A stretch of DNA of 39,059 bases, from positions 1-39,059 of the IMG/VR virus record IMGVR_UViG_3300031841_004254, one strand, 5' to 3'. The notes below the pieces were generated by a model. That model made no database searches. It worked only from the letters and a program-made list of their open reading frames with translations, and had not been told where the DNA came from. A program made the position numbers and the translations under genes. Positions 21,683 to 29,365 of the stretch are shown here, in pieces; position 1 is the first letter of the stretch; each line of letters begins with the position of its first letter. Origin of the DNA: a virus.

Positions 21683-22761
21683 TACGATTCTATCGTTCCA
21701 GCGTAGTCAATTTGAGTCATCGGCGTTGGGCAAACACCCATATCTTGCACTGTTACGCTACCATCTGTAGTCGTGCCGCCTTCTTGGTCTAACACTGGCT
21801 CACTGCCTGCCGTTGTTCCAGCAACGGTTACTTTATAAATATGGTCATTAGTCGTTACATCGGCAGGTAAGTAATAATCCCCAACTGCATATTCTGTGCT
21901 GTTAAGTCTGCGCTTGCCAGTTTTCGGTAAGCACGTTAGTAGAATTTCGTCAGCATAATCGCTGTAACCAGAAACTAAATTTAAGTCAACTTCGTAAGTC
22001 CCATCGCCAGCTACAACAGCATCCATGATATGTGTGCCGTTAACTAGTTCTGAAGCTCTCACATAAAAATCAGTGGCCGCTAGTGTCTCCGATACTGTGC
22101 CTTGAATGCCAAAGAATGGCGGGGTTTCGTTAAATAATGATGTTTTCTCAGTAGGCGTTAATATTCTGTCATAAACTCTAACCTCATCTACTTTGCCTAA
22201 AATAGATTGTGCGCCGCCAACATAGCCGGATGGCACCGCGCCAATGTATGTATCGCCAGTTGCAAACGTTATGCCCGATGCTGCTGTGGCTGTTCCCTGA
22301 GAAACGTCGTCAATATCATAGGTTATTTCACCCGTTGTTCTGTTGTACGTTAATATTAAATGCCTAAAGCCTGCGGCAGGCTTAGCGGAGGTTATAGCAG
22401 TAGAGCCAACAGAAAACCCTAACCAGTCCGAAGCCCCTCCACTATAGTCAAACAGTCTAAATCTATTTCCGCCTCCTATATCAGGGTCATGGATAATTGG
22501 CGAATCATAAGTATCTGCTCGTATTGTGACGTCAACCCACATTGAAATAGAGAAATCAGTAGCCCATCCGCTAAACAAATTACTAATTGTGACTCGATCA
22601 GATGTCCCCCCATTAAACTCTAAAGCGTTATATATTTTCCCTGTAGCTTGGACAGCTCCCGCTATAACACCGTCTTTACTATTCGCACTTTCATCAACCA
22701 GCGTTGTGCCGCTGATATTGTCCATTGTGTAGTGAGCAACAAAATCTGTAGGGATTGCCAT
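21682..22761 (-). CDS. LamG/concanavalin-like domain tail protein
   Basis: A 359-aa protein. Residues about 1-215 form a LamG-type jelly roll: it starts VAHYTMDNISGTTLVDESAN, has DGVIAGAV and NALEFNGG, and ends in the family signature KVDEVRVYDRILTPTEK. Such domains bind sugars or proteins and in phages help attach to the host surface. The C-terminal 140 residues carry ATDFYVRASELVNGTHIMDA and GDGTYEVDLNLVSGYSD, a small beta domain as in carboxypeptidase-like modules. It lies between the distal tail protein and the hub-like gene; the role as an adhesin is inferred. Confidence 0.7.
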   Translation of the reverse strand: MAIPTDFVAHYTMDNISGTTLVDESANSKDGVIAGAVQATGKIYNALEFNGGTSDRVTISNLFSGWATDFSISMWVDVTIRADTYDSPIIHDPDIGGGNRFRLFDYSGGASDWLGFSVGSTAITSAKPAAGFRHLILTYNRTTGEITYDIDDVSQGTATAASGITFATGDTYIGAVPSGYVGGAQSILGKVDEVRVYDRILTPTEKTSLFNETPPFFGIQGTVSETLAATDFYVRASELVNGTHIMDAVVAGDGTYEVDLNLVSGYSDYADEILLTCLPKTGKRRLNSTEYAVGDYYLPADVTTNDHIYKVTVAGTTAGSEPVLDQEGGTTTDGSVTVQDMGVCPTPMTQIDYAGTIES

Positions 22762-22763
22762 AT

Positions 22764-22868
22764 TTAAGCTCCTTTACCCAATTCGTCAAGCATATCTGTG
22801 CCGGATGTTTCTGTGTGGTCATAAAACCAACCCGGTGAATCTTTAAGTGCTACTGATTTAAAGCTCAT
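22764..22868 (-). CDS. very small ORF between tail genes
   Basis: A 34-codon ORF that exactly fills the gap between two tail genes: ATG 22868 directly follows the distal tail gene's TAA and its own TAA lies 2 bp before the next ATG. Peptide MSFKSVALKDSPGWFYDHTE and an acidic end. A GGAG sequence within its end acts as the SD of the LamG gene. Coding potential rests on the packing only. Confidence 0.45.
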   Translation of the reverse strand: MSFKSVALKDSPGWFYDHTETSGTDMLDELGKGA

Positions 22869-23399
22869 TTAAATTTCCTCTGCGTCTATTTGCCAGCCAA
22901 ATTCAGCGGCAGCTAGGTTTATATTGGATTCGCTGGCTTTTGCGTACACGGTTATTTCTGGGTAATAAATAACGCCGTAGCCGGTGGCGCTTGCTACTAC
23001 ATCAACGGTAGCGGTATCGCCGGCCATATTAACGGGCGAATCAACCCGTTCACCGTTGACGATTGCATAGCCGTGCGGGGCGTAAAATGTTTCTGATCGT
23101 CTTGCGCTGGGTATTGAAATAGCGTTTGATTGGCTACCAATAACGCGCCCACCTGCACACTTTAAAAGCATCGGTTGGTTATAATTTAAACCATCCCATG
23201 CGGCTGGCATCCACCCGCGCCCGGTAATGGTTGTTTTAAGTTTGTTGCCCCAAGCTGTTTGCACTTTTGCGCTACCGTCAATCATCCGAATGGGTGGCCA
23301 TGTGCTAGCTTTGAGCACTTCATAGGTTTGCGAAATTTCTAAATGCGCTTCATAAGGAATCGCCACGCCATCTAGCTCAAAATAGCTTTGAGTGCTCAT
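22869..23399 (-). CDS. distal tail-like protein
   Basis: A 176-aa protein placed after the tape measure gene, where Dit-like or tail-tip proteins are found. It is beta-rich (YFELDGVAIPYEAHLEISQT, TTITGRGWMPAAWDGLNYNQ, YGVIYYPEITVYAK). A conserved central segment (QTAWGNKLKTTITGRGWMPA) resembles the start of small tail proteins that cap the tube. ATG 23399 overlaps the tape measure stop by 4 bp. The call is by position and composition. Confidence 0.5.
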   Translation of the reverse strand: MSTQSYFELDGVAIPYEAHLEISQTYEVLKASTWPPIRMIDGSAKVQTAWGNKLKTTITGRGWMPAAWDGLNYNQPMLLKCAGGRVIGSQSNAISIPSARRSETFYAPHGYAIVNGERVDSPVNMAGDTATVDVVASATGYGVIYYPEITVYAKASESNINLAAAEFGWQIDAEEI

Positions 23400-25564
23400 A
23401 ATCGCCGTCCTTTTTGTAGCGCTTCATCTTTAAAAACAGCGTTAGTGCTGCTTTGTCTATCGCTAAACGAATTACCCGCTGCATTAACGTATAACTCTTT
23501 AACCACCGGTTTGGCGGCCTGTTCGGTAATAGCGTTTATCTGCCTTTCCGCCTCGCTGGTGTCTAATTGCAAGGGGCGAATAATGGGGGTGGTGTTGTCG
23601 GGCAGTTGCTCCACGTTGGGCACTAATGGATTAACGCCCACTTTTTCAAGCAGCCCTTCGGCTTGTTTAAGGTCTACCCCTTGCGCCAAATTAATGCTCA
23701 TAACCAATGGGTTTTGATTAAGTTTTTGTTGCAGTATTTGTTGAATATCAGTTAGGTTTTTATCCGCTAATGCCTGATCAAAGCCCAGCTCAATATGTTT
23801 TAAAAATTCAGCGCGAGTTATCAATTTATCAATAGACTGTTGGGCTTTTTCAAGTTGACTCGCTTCTTGTTCAACCCGTTTACCAGCGGCTTCGTTTGCT
23901 AAATCAGCGGCTTGTTGTGCAAGCCCTTGCAGCACAATATCTGCTTCGGTGCCGTTATCGCGCATGGTGCGAATCATCTCGGCTAGGCCTTCAGCCCCAT
24001 CAATCGCGCCTTCATAATCGCCATTATTTAATGCTTGCCGTGCATTAGTAATGGCGCTGGCAAAGTCTAAAATATCGGGTTGCTCAACCTCTTGACCAGA
24101 ACCAGTTCTTAATTCATTAATTAAATCGGCAAACTCTTTAGCAATATCAACTTGTCGCTTTTTAGCATCCTCTAACCCTTTTAAATGCGTATCGTATGCT
24201 TTAAGTTGCGCGGCTAATTCGTTTTTAATGGCGGTTGTTTCGGTTTGTTTTGCTTGTTTAATTTTTTCTGCATAGTCGGCATGAATAGCCGCTTGCTTGC
24301 TGAGTGCATTTGCCACGCCCTCTTTATTTAAACGCTCGTTTTCCTTTCGTATTTCTTCTTGAGCTTTGGTTATTTCATCAGATGCTTTATTTACGCCATC
24401 AGCCGCATCATTGGCGGCATCGTCCATTTCAAGGTATTTGCTAATAGCCGCATCTAAGGCCAACGTTAAGCCCAGCGTGGCGGTGGCTTTTAATATTCTG
24501 GTTGCTCTGCTTAGTTTAGTGGTGGCAGATGTTGCCGCCAATGCACCAGCGGCGATGCTATACAAGCCAGATGCATACTTTAATAATTGACCAACAATCA
24601 ACACTTTGCCCAGCAACACAATTTCATCATTAAATCTAACAATAAAACCGACCACTGAACCTAGCACCTTGGCTAAATTAACAATCGCCTCACCAACCTC
24701 TTCTGCATACTCTTGCAGCTCGCCAGAGGCCGCCAACCGCTCTATCTCTGCGAGTAAATCAGTTAGCTCTTCTTTAAAGAAATCTAACGAGCCACTTTGT
24801 GCAATAGTGTCTAAAAACTGTTGCCATTCAACTTGCGCGTTGGAAACAAGGCCGTTCCACGTTTCAACTTGTTTCAGCGCGGCGCCATCCACGCCTTTGC
24901 CCATTTCTGCTACCAGCTTGGCAATAACCTCGCGGCCCAACTCACCTGATGCCGACATATCTTGCAATTCAGCGTTTGTTCTACCGGTTGCTTGCGCCAA
25001 CAAATCCCATACGGGCACGCCACGCTCAACAAGTTGGAGTATTTCTTCACCTTGTAGTTTTTGTTTTGCCCAAGCTTGGCCTACGGCTAAAATAATACCG
25101 TTTAGTTTTTCTTGCCCACCGCCCAGCGCGGCGGCTTGGTCGGCAATGGCTTGGTAGCTGCCGTCCATCGGGTCTAAACCAAAGGCTTTAAGTTTTATAA
25201 ACCCTTCGGTAACATCATCCAGCCCAAACGGCGTTTCTTTAACAAAGGCTTTTATCCAATCAAATGCTTGCTCGCCAGCCAGAGCGCTGCCGGTTAGTGT
25301 TTCTAATTGAATCCGCAGGCTTTCAAAGTTACCACCTGTTGCCAGTAGTTGCTTAACTAATGCAATAGAGTTACTAACTGTTAAATAAGCCGCGCCCAGT
25401 TTTAATACTTTTCTGGTAAGCGAGCCCATACTGTTAGATGCCGTTGTATTTATGCCTGCAATATCTTGGGTGGATGAGGCATACACACGCGTTGCATTTT
25501 TAACGCCCTGCTCAAATTGCTGGGCGTTAATTTTTAATACAACTTCTACGGTGCTATTGTCCAC
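23396..25564 (-). CDS. tail tape measure protein
   Basis: A 722-aa helical protein. The N-terminal STVEVVLKINAQQFEQGVKNATR and the following region up to about residue 250 (GGNFESLRIQLETLTGSALA, QAFDWIKAFVKETPFGLDDV, and GRTNAELQDMSASGELGREV) match the conserved tape measure N-terminal domain. Hydrophobic segments lie around 290-340 (GSVVGFIVRFNDEIVLLGKV), and a long coiled-coil-like stretch (KAQEEIRKENERLNKEGVAN) follows. Such proteins set tail length at about 0.15 nm per residue, here roughly 100-110 nm. The GTG start at 25564 overlaps the frameshifted chaperone reading. Downstream genes are tail-tip proteins. Confidence 0.9.
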   Translation of the reverse strand: MDNSTVEVVLKINAQQFEQGVKNATRVYASSTQDIAGINTTASNSMGSLTRKVLKLGAAYLTVSNSIALVKQLLATGGNFESLRIQLETLTGSALAGEQAFDWIKAFVKETPFGLDDVTEGFIKLKAFGLDPMDGSYQAIADQAAALGGGQEKLNGIILAVGQAWAKQKLQGEEILQLVERGVPVWDLLAQATGRTNAELQDMSASGELGREVIAKLVAEMGKGVDGAALKQVETWNGLVSNAQVEWQQFLDTIAQSGSLDFFKEELTDLLAEIERLAASGELQEYAEEVGEAIVNLAKVLGSVVGFIVRFNDEIVLLGKVLIVGQLLKYASGLYSIAAGALAATSATTKLSRATRILKATATLGLTLALDAAISKYLEMDDAANDAADGVNKASDEITKAQEEIRKENERLNKEGVANALSKQAAIHADYAEKIKQAKQTETTAIKNELAAQLKAYDTHLKGLEDAKKRQVDIAKEFADLINELRTGSGQEVEQPDILDFASAITNARQALNNGDYEGAIDGAEGLAEMIRTMRDNGTEADIVLQGLAQQAADLANEAAGKRVEQEASQLEKAQQSIDKLITRAEFLKHIELGFDQALADKNLTDIQQILQQKLNQNPLVMSINLAQGVDLKQAEGLLEKVGVNPLVPNVEQLPDNTTPIIRPLQLDTSEAERQINAITEQAAKPVVKELYVNAAGNSFSDRQSSTNAVFKDEALQKGRRL

Positions 25565-26026
25565 TTGCTTTGCTTGCCTCTATCAACTCATCCATCGCTG
25601 TTTGATACATTCGCCAGGGGTAATCCCAAATGCTTGAGTGCCCCAGCCTTATTAAGCTGGCGCAGCCTTTGTCTAACCCACTAAGTGCTTGTCCAGTGCC
25701 GCCTTGCCCGCGAGTGTTAGGGTTGCGGCAAGCCCGAAAAAAGACGCATTTACCTCTTTGCACACCTTAGCCACTTGCTCAAGCTCGCTACCGGTTAAGG
25801 TGTTTACTTGCTCACGCGTTAAGTCGGTCATTTGCATTACATCGGCTAGCACCATATCGCCCACGGGCATTAGCGCTAGCAAGGGGTCGTTTACTTGGCT
25901 TCCGCTTGGGGTTAATTTGTCATCTAACCACTGGCCTATTTCAGCCACGGTTAACTCTTTAACCGTGACCACCAAATCACCGATGGCAACGGTTTTATTG
26001 CGTCCGCCGTTATTCGACATAGGCAT
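25554..26026 (-). CDS. tail assembly chaperone, -1 frameshift product (G-T type)
   Basis: Predicted 157-aa product made when ribosomes slip back one base on the T TTT TTC heptamer (25742-25736). The first 97 residues are shared with the shorter chaperone; the extra 60 residues (RACRNPNTRGQGG, then SSIWDYPWRMYQTAMDELIE) come from the -1 frame. The WxYPWxxY-type ending resembles the T part of G-T chaperones, which hands tail tube and tape measure together. The position between tube and tape measure genes is exactly where this conserved mechanism occurs. The slippery heptamer and an open -1 frame are visible; in-vivo slippage is inferred. Confidence 0.7.
25673..26026 (-). CDS. tail assembly chaperone (G-type short form)
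   Basis: The in-frame product of 117 aa, starting MPMSNNGGRNKTVAIGDLVV. It has VTVKELTVAEIGQWLDDKL and LLALMPVGDMVLADVMQMTD, the pattern of tail assembly chaperones, which guide polymerisation of the tail tube around the tape measure and are absent from the virion. ATG 26026 or 26020 lies inside the tube gene's end; the frame upstream to 26053 lacks a good SD. Normally this short form is made in excess over the frameshifted product. Confidence 0.75.
   Translation of the reverse strand: MPMSNNGGRNKTVAIGDLVVTVKELTVAEIGQWLDDKLTPSGSQVNDPLLALMPVGDMVLADVMQMTDLTREQVNTLTGSELEQVAKVCKEVNASFFGLAATLTLAGKAALDKHLVG
25736..25742 (-). promoter_or_regulatory. -1 programmed ribosomal frameshift site
   Basis: The codons TCT TTT TTC on the minus strand contain the canonical heptamer T TTT TTC in the zero frame. 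Slipping by -1 leads from the chaperone G frame into an open frame of 60 codons that ends just inside the tape measure gene. This is the classical arrangement for tail chaperone genes in lambda-like phages. Confidence 0.7.
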
Positions 26027-26744
26027 ACTTAAAGTATTTACTAATGCCAGCACCTACTTTGCTGGCGTCTTCTGTTAGCTCACCATTAACGGTTGGCGCG
26101 GCGTAGTCCTCGCCAATAAGGGCTAGGTCTGAGAAGATGCTGGGTTTAACCAGGAACAAGTCAACCACGGTGGCTTTGCCGCTTTGTGCATCGTTTAGGC
26201 CCACAAAGGTTAGCTCGTATTGTTTGGCGCTATTGGTTAGCCCTTGTACGACCTGTGCTTCGGTGTAGCTGTAGTCAATAAGCAAGGCATCATCATCAGA
26301 AATATCACCGCCTGCCAGCACCTTAATACCCGCGCTGGTTACTTCGTAATCAGTGCCTTCAACATAGGTTGTGCCTGCCGGATCACTGGTAACCACAACG
26401 GCGGATATATTGATTTGCGCAGTGCGTGATAAACCGCCAACTTTACCAACAATGGATTCATCCGTTACAGTGCCAGCTACCACGGTGCTCTGGGTGCCGT
26501 AAAGCATCATCTCTAGGTTGTCTTTTTCCACGTCATGCATGGTCATGCTCATGGTCACAGCATCAACACGGGTAGATGCGTTGGCATTTCCGCTACCTGT
26601 TTTAAAGTTTTTAAGCGCTCGCTCATCTGCCGTTGCCGCTAAATTTAACGCGGATGCATTACCAATTTCCCAATTTTTTGAACCGCCCACTTCTTTAGCA
26701 AATACACGGCCAAAACCAATGTAGCTATAATCTTTTTTAGACAT
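26010..26744 (-). CDS. major tail tube protein
   Basis: A 244-aa, beta-rich, acidic protein (MSKKDYSYIGFGRVFAKEVG...) placed directly before the chaperone pair and the tape measure gene, the standard place of the tail tube subunit. It has IGNASALNLAATADERALKN, ASTRVDAVTMSMTMHDVEKD (typical of tube proteins) and a central domain (GTTYVEGTDYEVTSAGIKVL, VVTSDPAG) like an Ig or decorating domain. The SD CAGGAG lies before ATG 26744. It should polymerise into the hollow tail through which DNA passes. Confidence 0.75.
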   Translation of the reverse strand: MSKKDYSYIGFGRVFAKEVGGSKNWEIGNASALNLAATADERALKNFKTGSGNANASTRVDAVTMSMTMHDVEKDNLEMMLYGTQSTVVAGTVTDESIVGKVGGLSRTAQINISAVVVTSDPAGTTYVEGTDYEVTSAGIKVLAGGDISDDDALLIDYSYTEAQVVQGLTNSAKQYELTFVGLNDAQSGKATVVDLFLVKPSIFSDLALIGEDYAAPTVNGELTEDASKVGAGISKYFKYAYVE

Positions 26745-26913
26745 TTTCAGTCTCCTGCTTAGGTTTATCTAACACGCCATGCGCCCTTAAAAATGCCGCT
26801 TGCACATTAGTTACCGTGATGGTTGTACCGGGCTCTACCGGCTTACCTTGGTGTGAGTGAACGCCCCAGATCGTCACGACTTCTGTTTTTAATGGGGGTT
26901 TTTTATCGGCCAT
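26737..26913 (-). CDS. small protein before the tail tube gene
   Basis: A 58-codon ORF with a perfect AAGGAGG SD, 5 nt before ATG 26913, ending in an 8-bp overlap with the tube gene. Peptide MADKKPPLKTEVVTIWGVHS, then a segment with PVEPGTTITVTNVQAAFLRA. This resembles a small beta-fold domain often found in phage tail regions (xxPGTTxxVTxxQAxFLxxxG). Probably a tail accessory or chaperone protein. Confidence 0.65.
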   Translation of the reverse strand: MADKKPPLKTEVVTIWGVHSHQGKPVEPGTTITVTNVQAAFLRAHGVLDKPKQETENV

Positions 26914-26922
26914 ATTGCCTCC

Positions 26923-27354
26923 TTAGGGGCTTGTTTTGGTGTAGGTAATGGTTAATGGAATGCGGCTGCCAACGCTGGGTCTAAAGGCATCGCCATCGGG
27001 TTCTATTTGCCCAGGCTTGGCGGTGATGTGGTAGCCATCAATAATGGTTGGCGTGTGCCCAAACGTACGCAATGCATTAACGGTTATGTCTTCTAAATCG
27101 GCCAGCTGTAAGTAGCCATCGGCGGCGCTATCTAGCGCATCTTGCACCGAGCTGGTGACCCAACATTCAATAAATACCGTTTGTTCGCCACGGCGGTTGC
27201 GTAACCTGTCGTCTGTTTGGCCGGGGCCACGTAATAACACCAGTGTGGTGCTGTCGGGTATAGCGCCACTGTCGCCTAGTTGAATAGTTACATTGCTAAA
27301 AGCCGGTAGGCTTTTAAAGTAAGCATCTAGTGCTTGTAATATGCGATACCACAT
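26923..27354 (-). CDS. tail completion/terminator-like protein
   Basis: A 143-aa protein in the slot where tail terminator proteins (lambda gpU/HK97 gp11-like) occur, between an HK97 gp10-like gene and the tube genes. The start MWYRILQALDAYFKSLPAFS is helical; PDSTTLVLLRGPGQ and GEQTVFIECWVTSS follow, with a strand-like end (GSRIPLTITYT). ATG 27354 overlaps the previous stop (TAATG). It probably caps the tail at the head-proximal end. The assignment is by order and size. Confidence 0.55.
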   Translation of the reverse strand: MWYRILQALDAYFKSLPAFSNVTIQLGDSGAIPDSTTLVLLRGPGQTDDRLRNRRGEQTVFIECWVTSSVQDALDSAADGYLQLADLEDITVNALRTFGHTPTIIDGYHITAKPGQIEPDGDAFRPSVGSRIPLTITYTKTSP

Positions 27355-27848
27355 TACAAGCCTGCCTTGCGTAAGCCAATGCTTACACCTTTATTAGCTA
27401 ATTGATTAAGCCTGCGTTGTGGAAAGCCTGAGTCAATAACCGGCTGTACAAAGGGTTGGGCTTTGGTGCCTTGCCGTGCAATTTTTTTAGCAATGGCCCA
27501 CGAAACGGCTTTAATGCTTCTATCGCCAGTAACGCCTAACTTACGCTTTACCCATTGCGATAAATCTGCAATAGGCGGCATACTGCCCGGTTTTCGTCCA
27601 CCCTCTACTGCTTCAGCATAATTAACGTGCGGCCCTACTCGGTATTCAAAAGGGCTTATTCGGTCTGCTTTAATACTATTCGTTAGGGTAGAAAACGCTT
27701 TAGGCGCATGCCCTTTTATTTTATCGCCCGTTTCTATTGCTGCGCGTGCCACTGCGTTAGACACCTCGCGCCCCACCTCTACGGGCGCTTTTTTCATCGC
27801 GGCGCGAAAGACTTTGTCGTTAAACTTTATGTCTATGCTGTCGCTCAT
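27354..27848 (-). CDS. HK97 gp10-like head-tail joining protein
   Basis: A 164-aa protein with the pattern of the HK97 gp10 family: DIKFNDKVFRAAMKKAPVEV, AIETGDKIKGHAPKAFSTLT (short basic helices), the P-rich HVNYAEAVEGGRKPGSMPP, and the final AQPFVQPVIDSG (F-x-P-A-F-like motif). Such proteins join head and tail or complete the neck. ATG 27848 overlaps the connector gene's stop; the ORF could extend to 27887 but lacks an SD there. Very basic overall. Confidence 0.75.
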   Translation of the reverse strand: MSDSIDIKFNDKVFRAAMKKAPVEVGREVSNAVARAAIETGDKIKGHAPKAFSTLTNSIKADRISPFEYRVGPHVNYAEAVEGGRKPGSMPPIADLSQWVKRKLGVTGDRSIKAVSWAIAKKIARQGTKAQPFVQPVIDSGFPQRRLNQLANKGVSIGLRKAGL

Positions 27849-28459
27849 GCGGCGGCCTCGTACATAGCTGTTAATTTTTCTACCCAACCGCTTGCGGTGG
27901 TGGCTTTAGATTGACTACCCATGCCACGATGTAATTGAATGGGGTTAACAGTGCCGCTATTGGCCAGCTCTATCATTGCGTGAATTGTTGCTAGCAATAA
28001 CAGTAAATCGCGGTCATTTTCACGAACAGTTGTTTTTCCGGCCTCCTCAGATAACGTGTGAGCAGCGTAATAAAAAAAGGTATAGCTAGACCCAATGCAA
28101 GCAATTTGCTGTGCACTAGGTAGCGGAGAGAGAAATATTTTTAAGCTGCCTTCCTCTTCAGCCACGCTCATTACCGGTAATCGCCCAGGGTGGCGACTAT
28201 CCCAGGGTTTATATTTTCGTTGCTCTTCGCGGCCCCATAAACTGCCTTTTTGCATAATAAAATCAGCGGGGGCTGCATAACGGTCCACCCCGGCTATTAA
28301 ACTAATACTGCCTGTTAACGTTCGTGGGCGTTTTCTGCCAAACCCAACAGCGGCTAACGCTAACAAACGCTTAAAATCGGCATCGTCAGCAGCGTCAAAC
28401 TTGGCGGCGCTGTCTTTTAAACTGGCTTTTAAATCTTCCACCAAATCACTTAGCTGCAT
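27845..28459 (-). CDS. head-tail connector/adaptor protein
   Basis: A 204-aa protein. MQLSDLVEDLKASLKDSAAK, then DDADFKRLLALAAVGFGRKR with the phrase RPRTLTGSISLIAGVDRYAAP, matches phage neck adaptor proteins in which a helical N-terminus is followed by a hydrophobic DRYxxPxDF stretch. The C-terminal part (RDLLLLLATIHAMIELANSG) is helical. It starts at ATG 28459, a few bases from the endolysin's stop. The role as gp6/gp15-type adaptor between portal and tail is inferred from order and from the D-Y-P motif. Confidence 0.6.
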   Translation of the reverse strand: MQLSDLVEDLKASLKDSAAKFDAADDADFKRLLALAAVGFGRKRPRTLTGSISLIAGVDRYAAPADFIMQKGSLWGREEQRKYKPWDSRHPGRLPVMSVAEEEGSLKIFLSPLPSAQQIACIGSSYTFFYYAAHTLSEEAGKTTVRENDRDLLLLLATIHAMIELANSGTVNPIQLHRGMGSQSKATTASGWVEKLTAMYEAAA

Positions 28460-28461
28460 GC

Positions 28462-28974
28462 TCACCGGTAATCCTCTATCAGGTTCCGCCAATTAATGTT
28501 TTTTTGCTGCATGTGTGGGCGGTCTACTTTACTGGCTGGCCAGTTGCCGCCCCATTCCATGTTTACATCGTCGGCTAGGTTGCCGTATAAATCCCAAAGG
28601 GCTAGGTCATCCGGCGCTTTGTCGCCCCACACTGGGCGGCCTTCACGCAGTGGCACGGCATCTAATGCAAGCCCATAATTGTGGTAACTTTGCCCCGGTG
28701 CTGCATAGGTGAGGATGCGTTGACCCATTTGCGGCCCTACGTCCATTAATATGCTGGCTAAATCTGCACGGCCCCATTGCTCACACAGCTCATCGGCTTT
28801 GTGTTGAATTTGTGCCAAGCTGCGACCATTGCGGTACAGTTTTGCTTGCTCGCTAAATGATCTATGCGTGCAGTAAATAAGCAGGTCTAAGCCTACAAAT
28901 TCGGCTGCACTGTCTAACAAAACAGCCTGGGCTCTAAAGCCCGGGCTTAAATCATCTATTGAGCGGCTTGGCAT
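28462..28974 (-). CDS. M15-family peptidase endolysin
   Basis: A 170-aa protein with the M15 (VanY/L-alanyl-D-glutamate endopeptidase) signature: SYHNYGLALD at residues about 103-112 (zinc ligands His and Asp), and the third ligand His in VDRPHMQQ near the end. CTHRSFSEQAKLYRNGRSL (R-S-x-x-E-Q) is the substrate-binding region. No signal peptide, so it needs a holin or other route to reach the wall. It cuts peptide bonds in peptidoglycan. It sits in the head-to-tail section rather than beside the holin candidate at 34.8 kb, which is unusual. Confidence 0.85.
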   Translation of the reverse strand: MPSRSIDDLSPGFRAQAVLLDSAAEFVGLDLLIYCTHRSFSEQAKLYRNGRSLAQIQHKADELCEQWGRADLASILMDVGPQMGQRILTYAAPGQSYHNYGLALDAVPLREGRPVWGDKAPDDLALWDLYGNLADDVNMEWGGNWPASKVDRPHMQQKNINWRNLIEDYR

Positions 28975-28975
28975 A

Positions 28976-29305
28976 TTATTCAGTCGACTCTAAATTTGCA
29001 CGGCGCAAAGTTTCTGTTAGCAACCCTTCTAAAATGCCTTTGCGTGGGTTTTCGGCTTCATCTTCCAACTCTTGCAGCACGACTAAATCTTCATCGCTTA
29101 AAGTTTCTAGCGCATCTAACACGCTTTTTACGTTGCCCATTAAAAGCTCGACTAATGGGTTTTCTGGTTCTGCTGGGGCTGGTTTTTGTGCTTTGAAACT
29201 AGGTAACAAGGTTTTTTCAACCTCGCGTGTTTCACCGGGCGCAATGGATTTATTACCCATGTAAACGGTGTGGTCTTTGGTATTTGTAAAAGCAATTAAT
29301 GGCAT
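28976..29305 (-). CDS. small protein after the capsid gene
   Basis: A 109-aa protein with a beta-like N-terminus (MPLIAFTNTKDHTVYMGNKS, APGETREVEKTLL), a Pro-rich linker (KAQKPAPAEPENP) and a helical acidic C-terminus (GNVKSVLDALETLSDEDLVV). It is similar in layout to small proteins located after the major capsid gene in Mu-like phages. A strong AAGGAG SD precedes ATG 29305. Perhaps a head decoration or completion protein. Confidence 0.5.
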   Translation of the reverse strand: MPLIAFTNTKDHTVYMGNKSIAPGETREVEKTLLPSFKAQKPAPAEPENPLVELLMGNVKSVLDALETLSDEDLVVLQELEDEAENPRKGILEGLLTETLRRANLESTE

Positions 29306-29324
29306 GTCAAACTCCTTGTTATTT

Positions 29325-29353
29325 TAAAAAGATAGCCCCCGTTAAGGGGCTAT
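29325..29353 (-). terminator. Rho-independent terminator after the capsid fusion gene
   Basis: On the minus strand ATAGCCCC-TTAACG-GGGGCTAT is followed by TCTTTTT. It lies 12 bp past the capsid gene stop (29366) and ahead of the next gene's SD. It would reduce expression of downstream genes relative to the capsid, as is common after major capsid genes. Confidence 0.8.
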
Positions 29354-29365
29354 TGAGTGCTGGTG

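Noticed and set aside
24606-25157. 183-aa open frame on the plus strand within the tape measure gene
   Set aside because: Antisense to a well-supported gene; Ser/Cys-rich composition typical of a mirrored frame.
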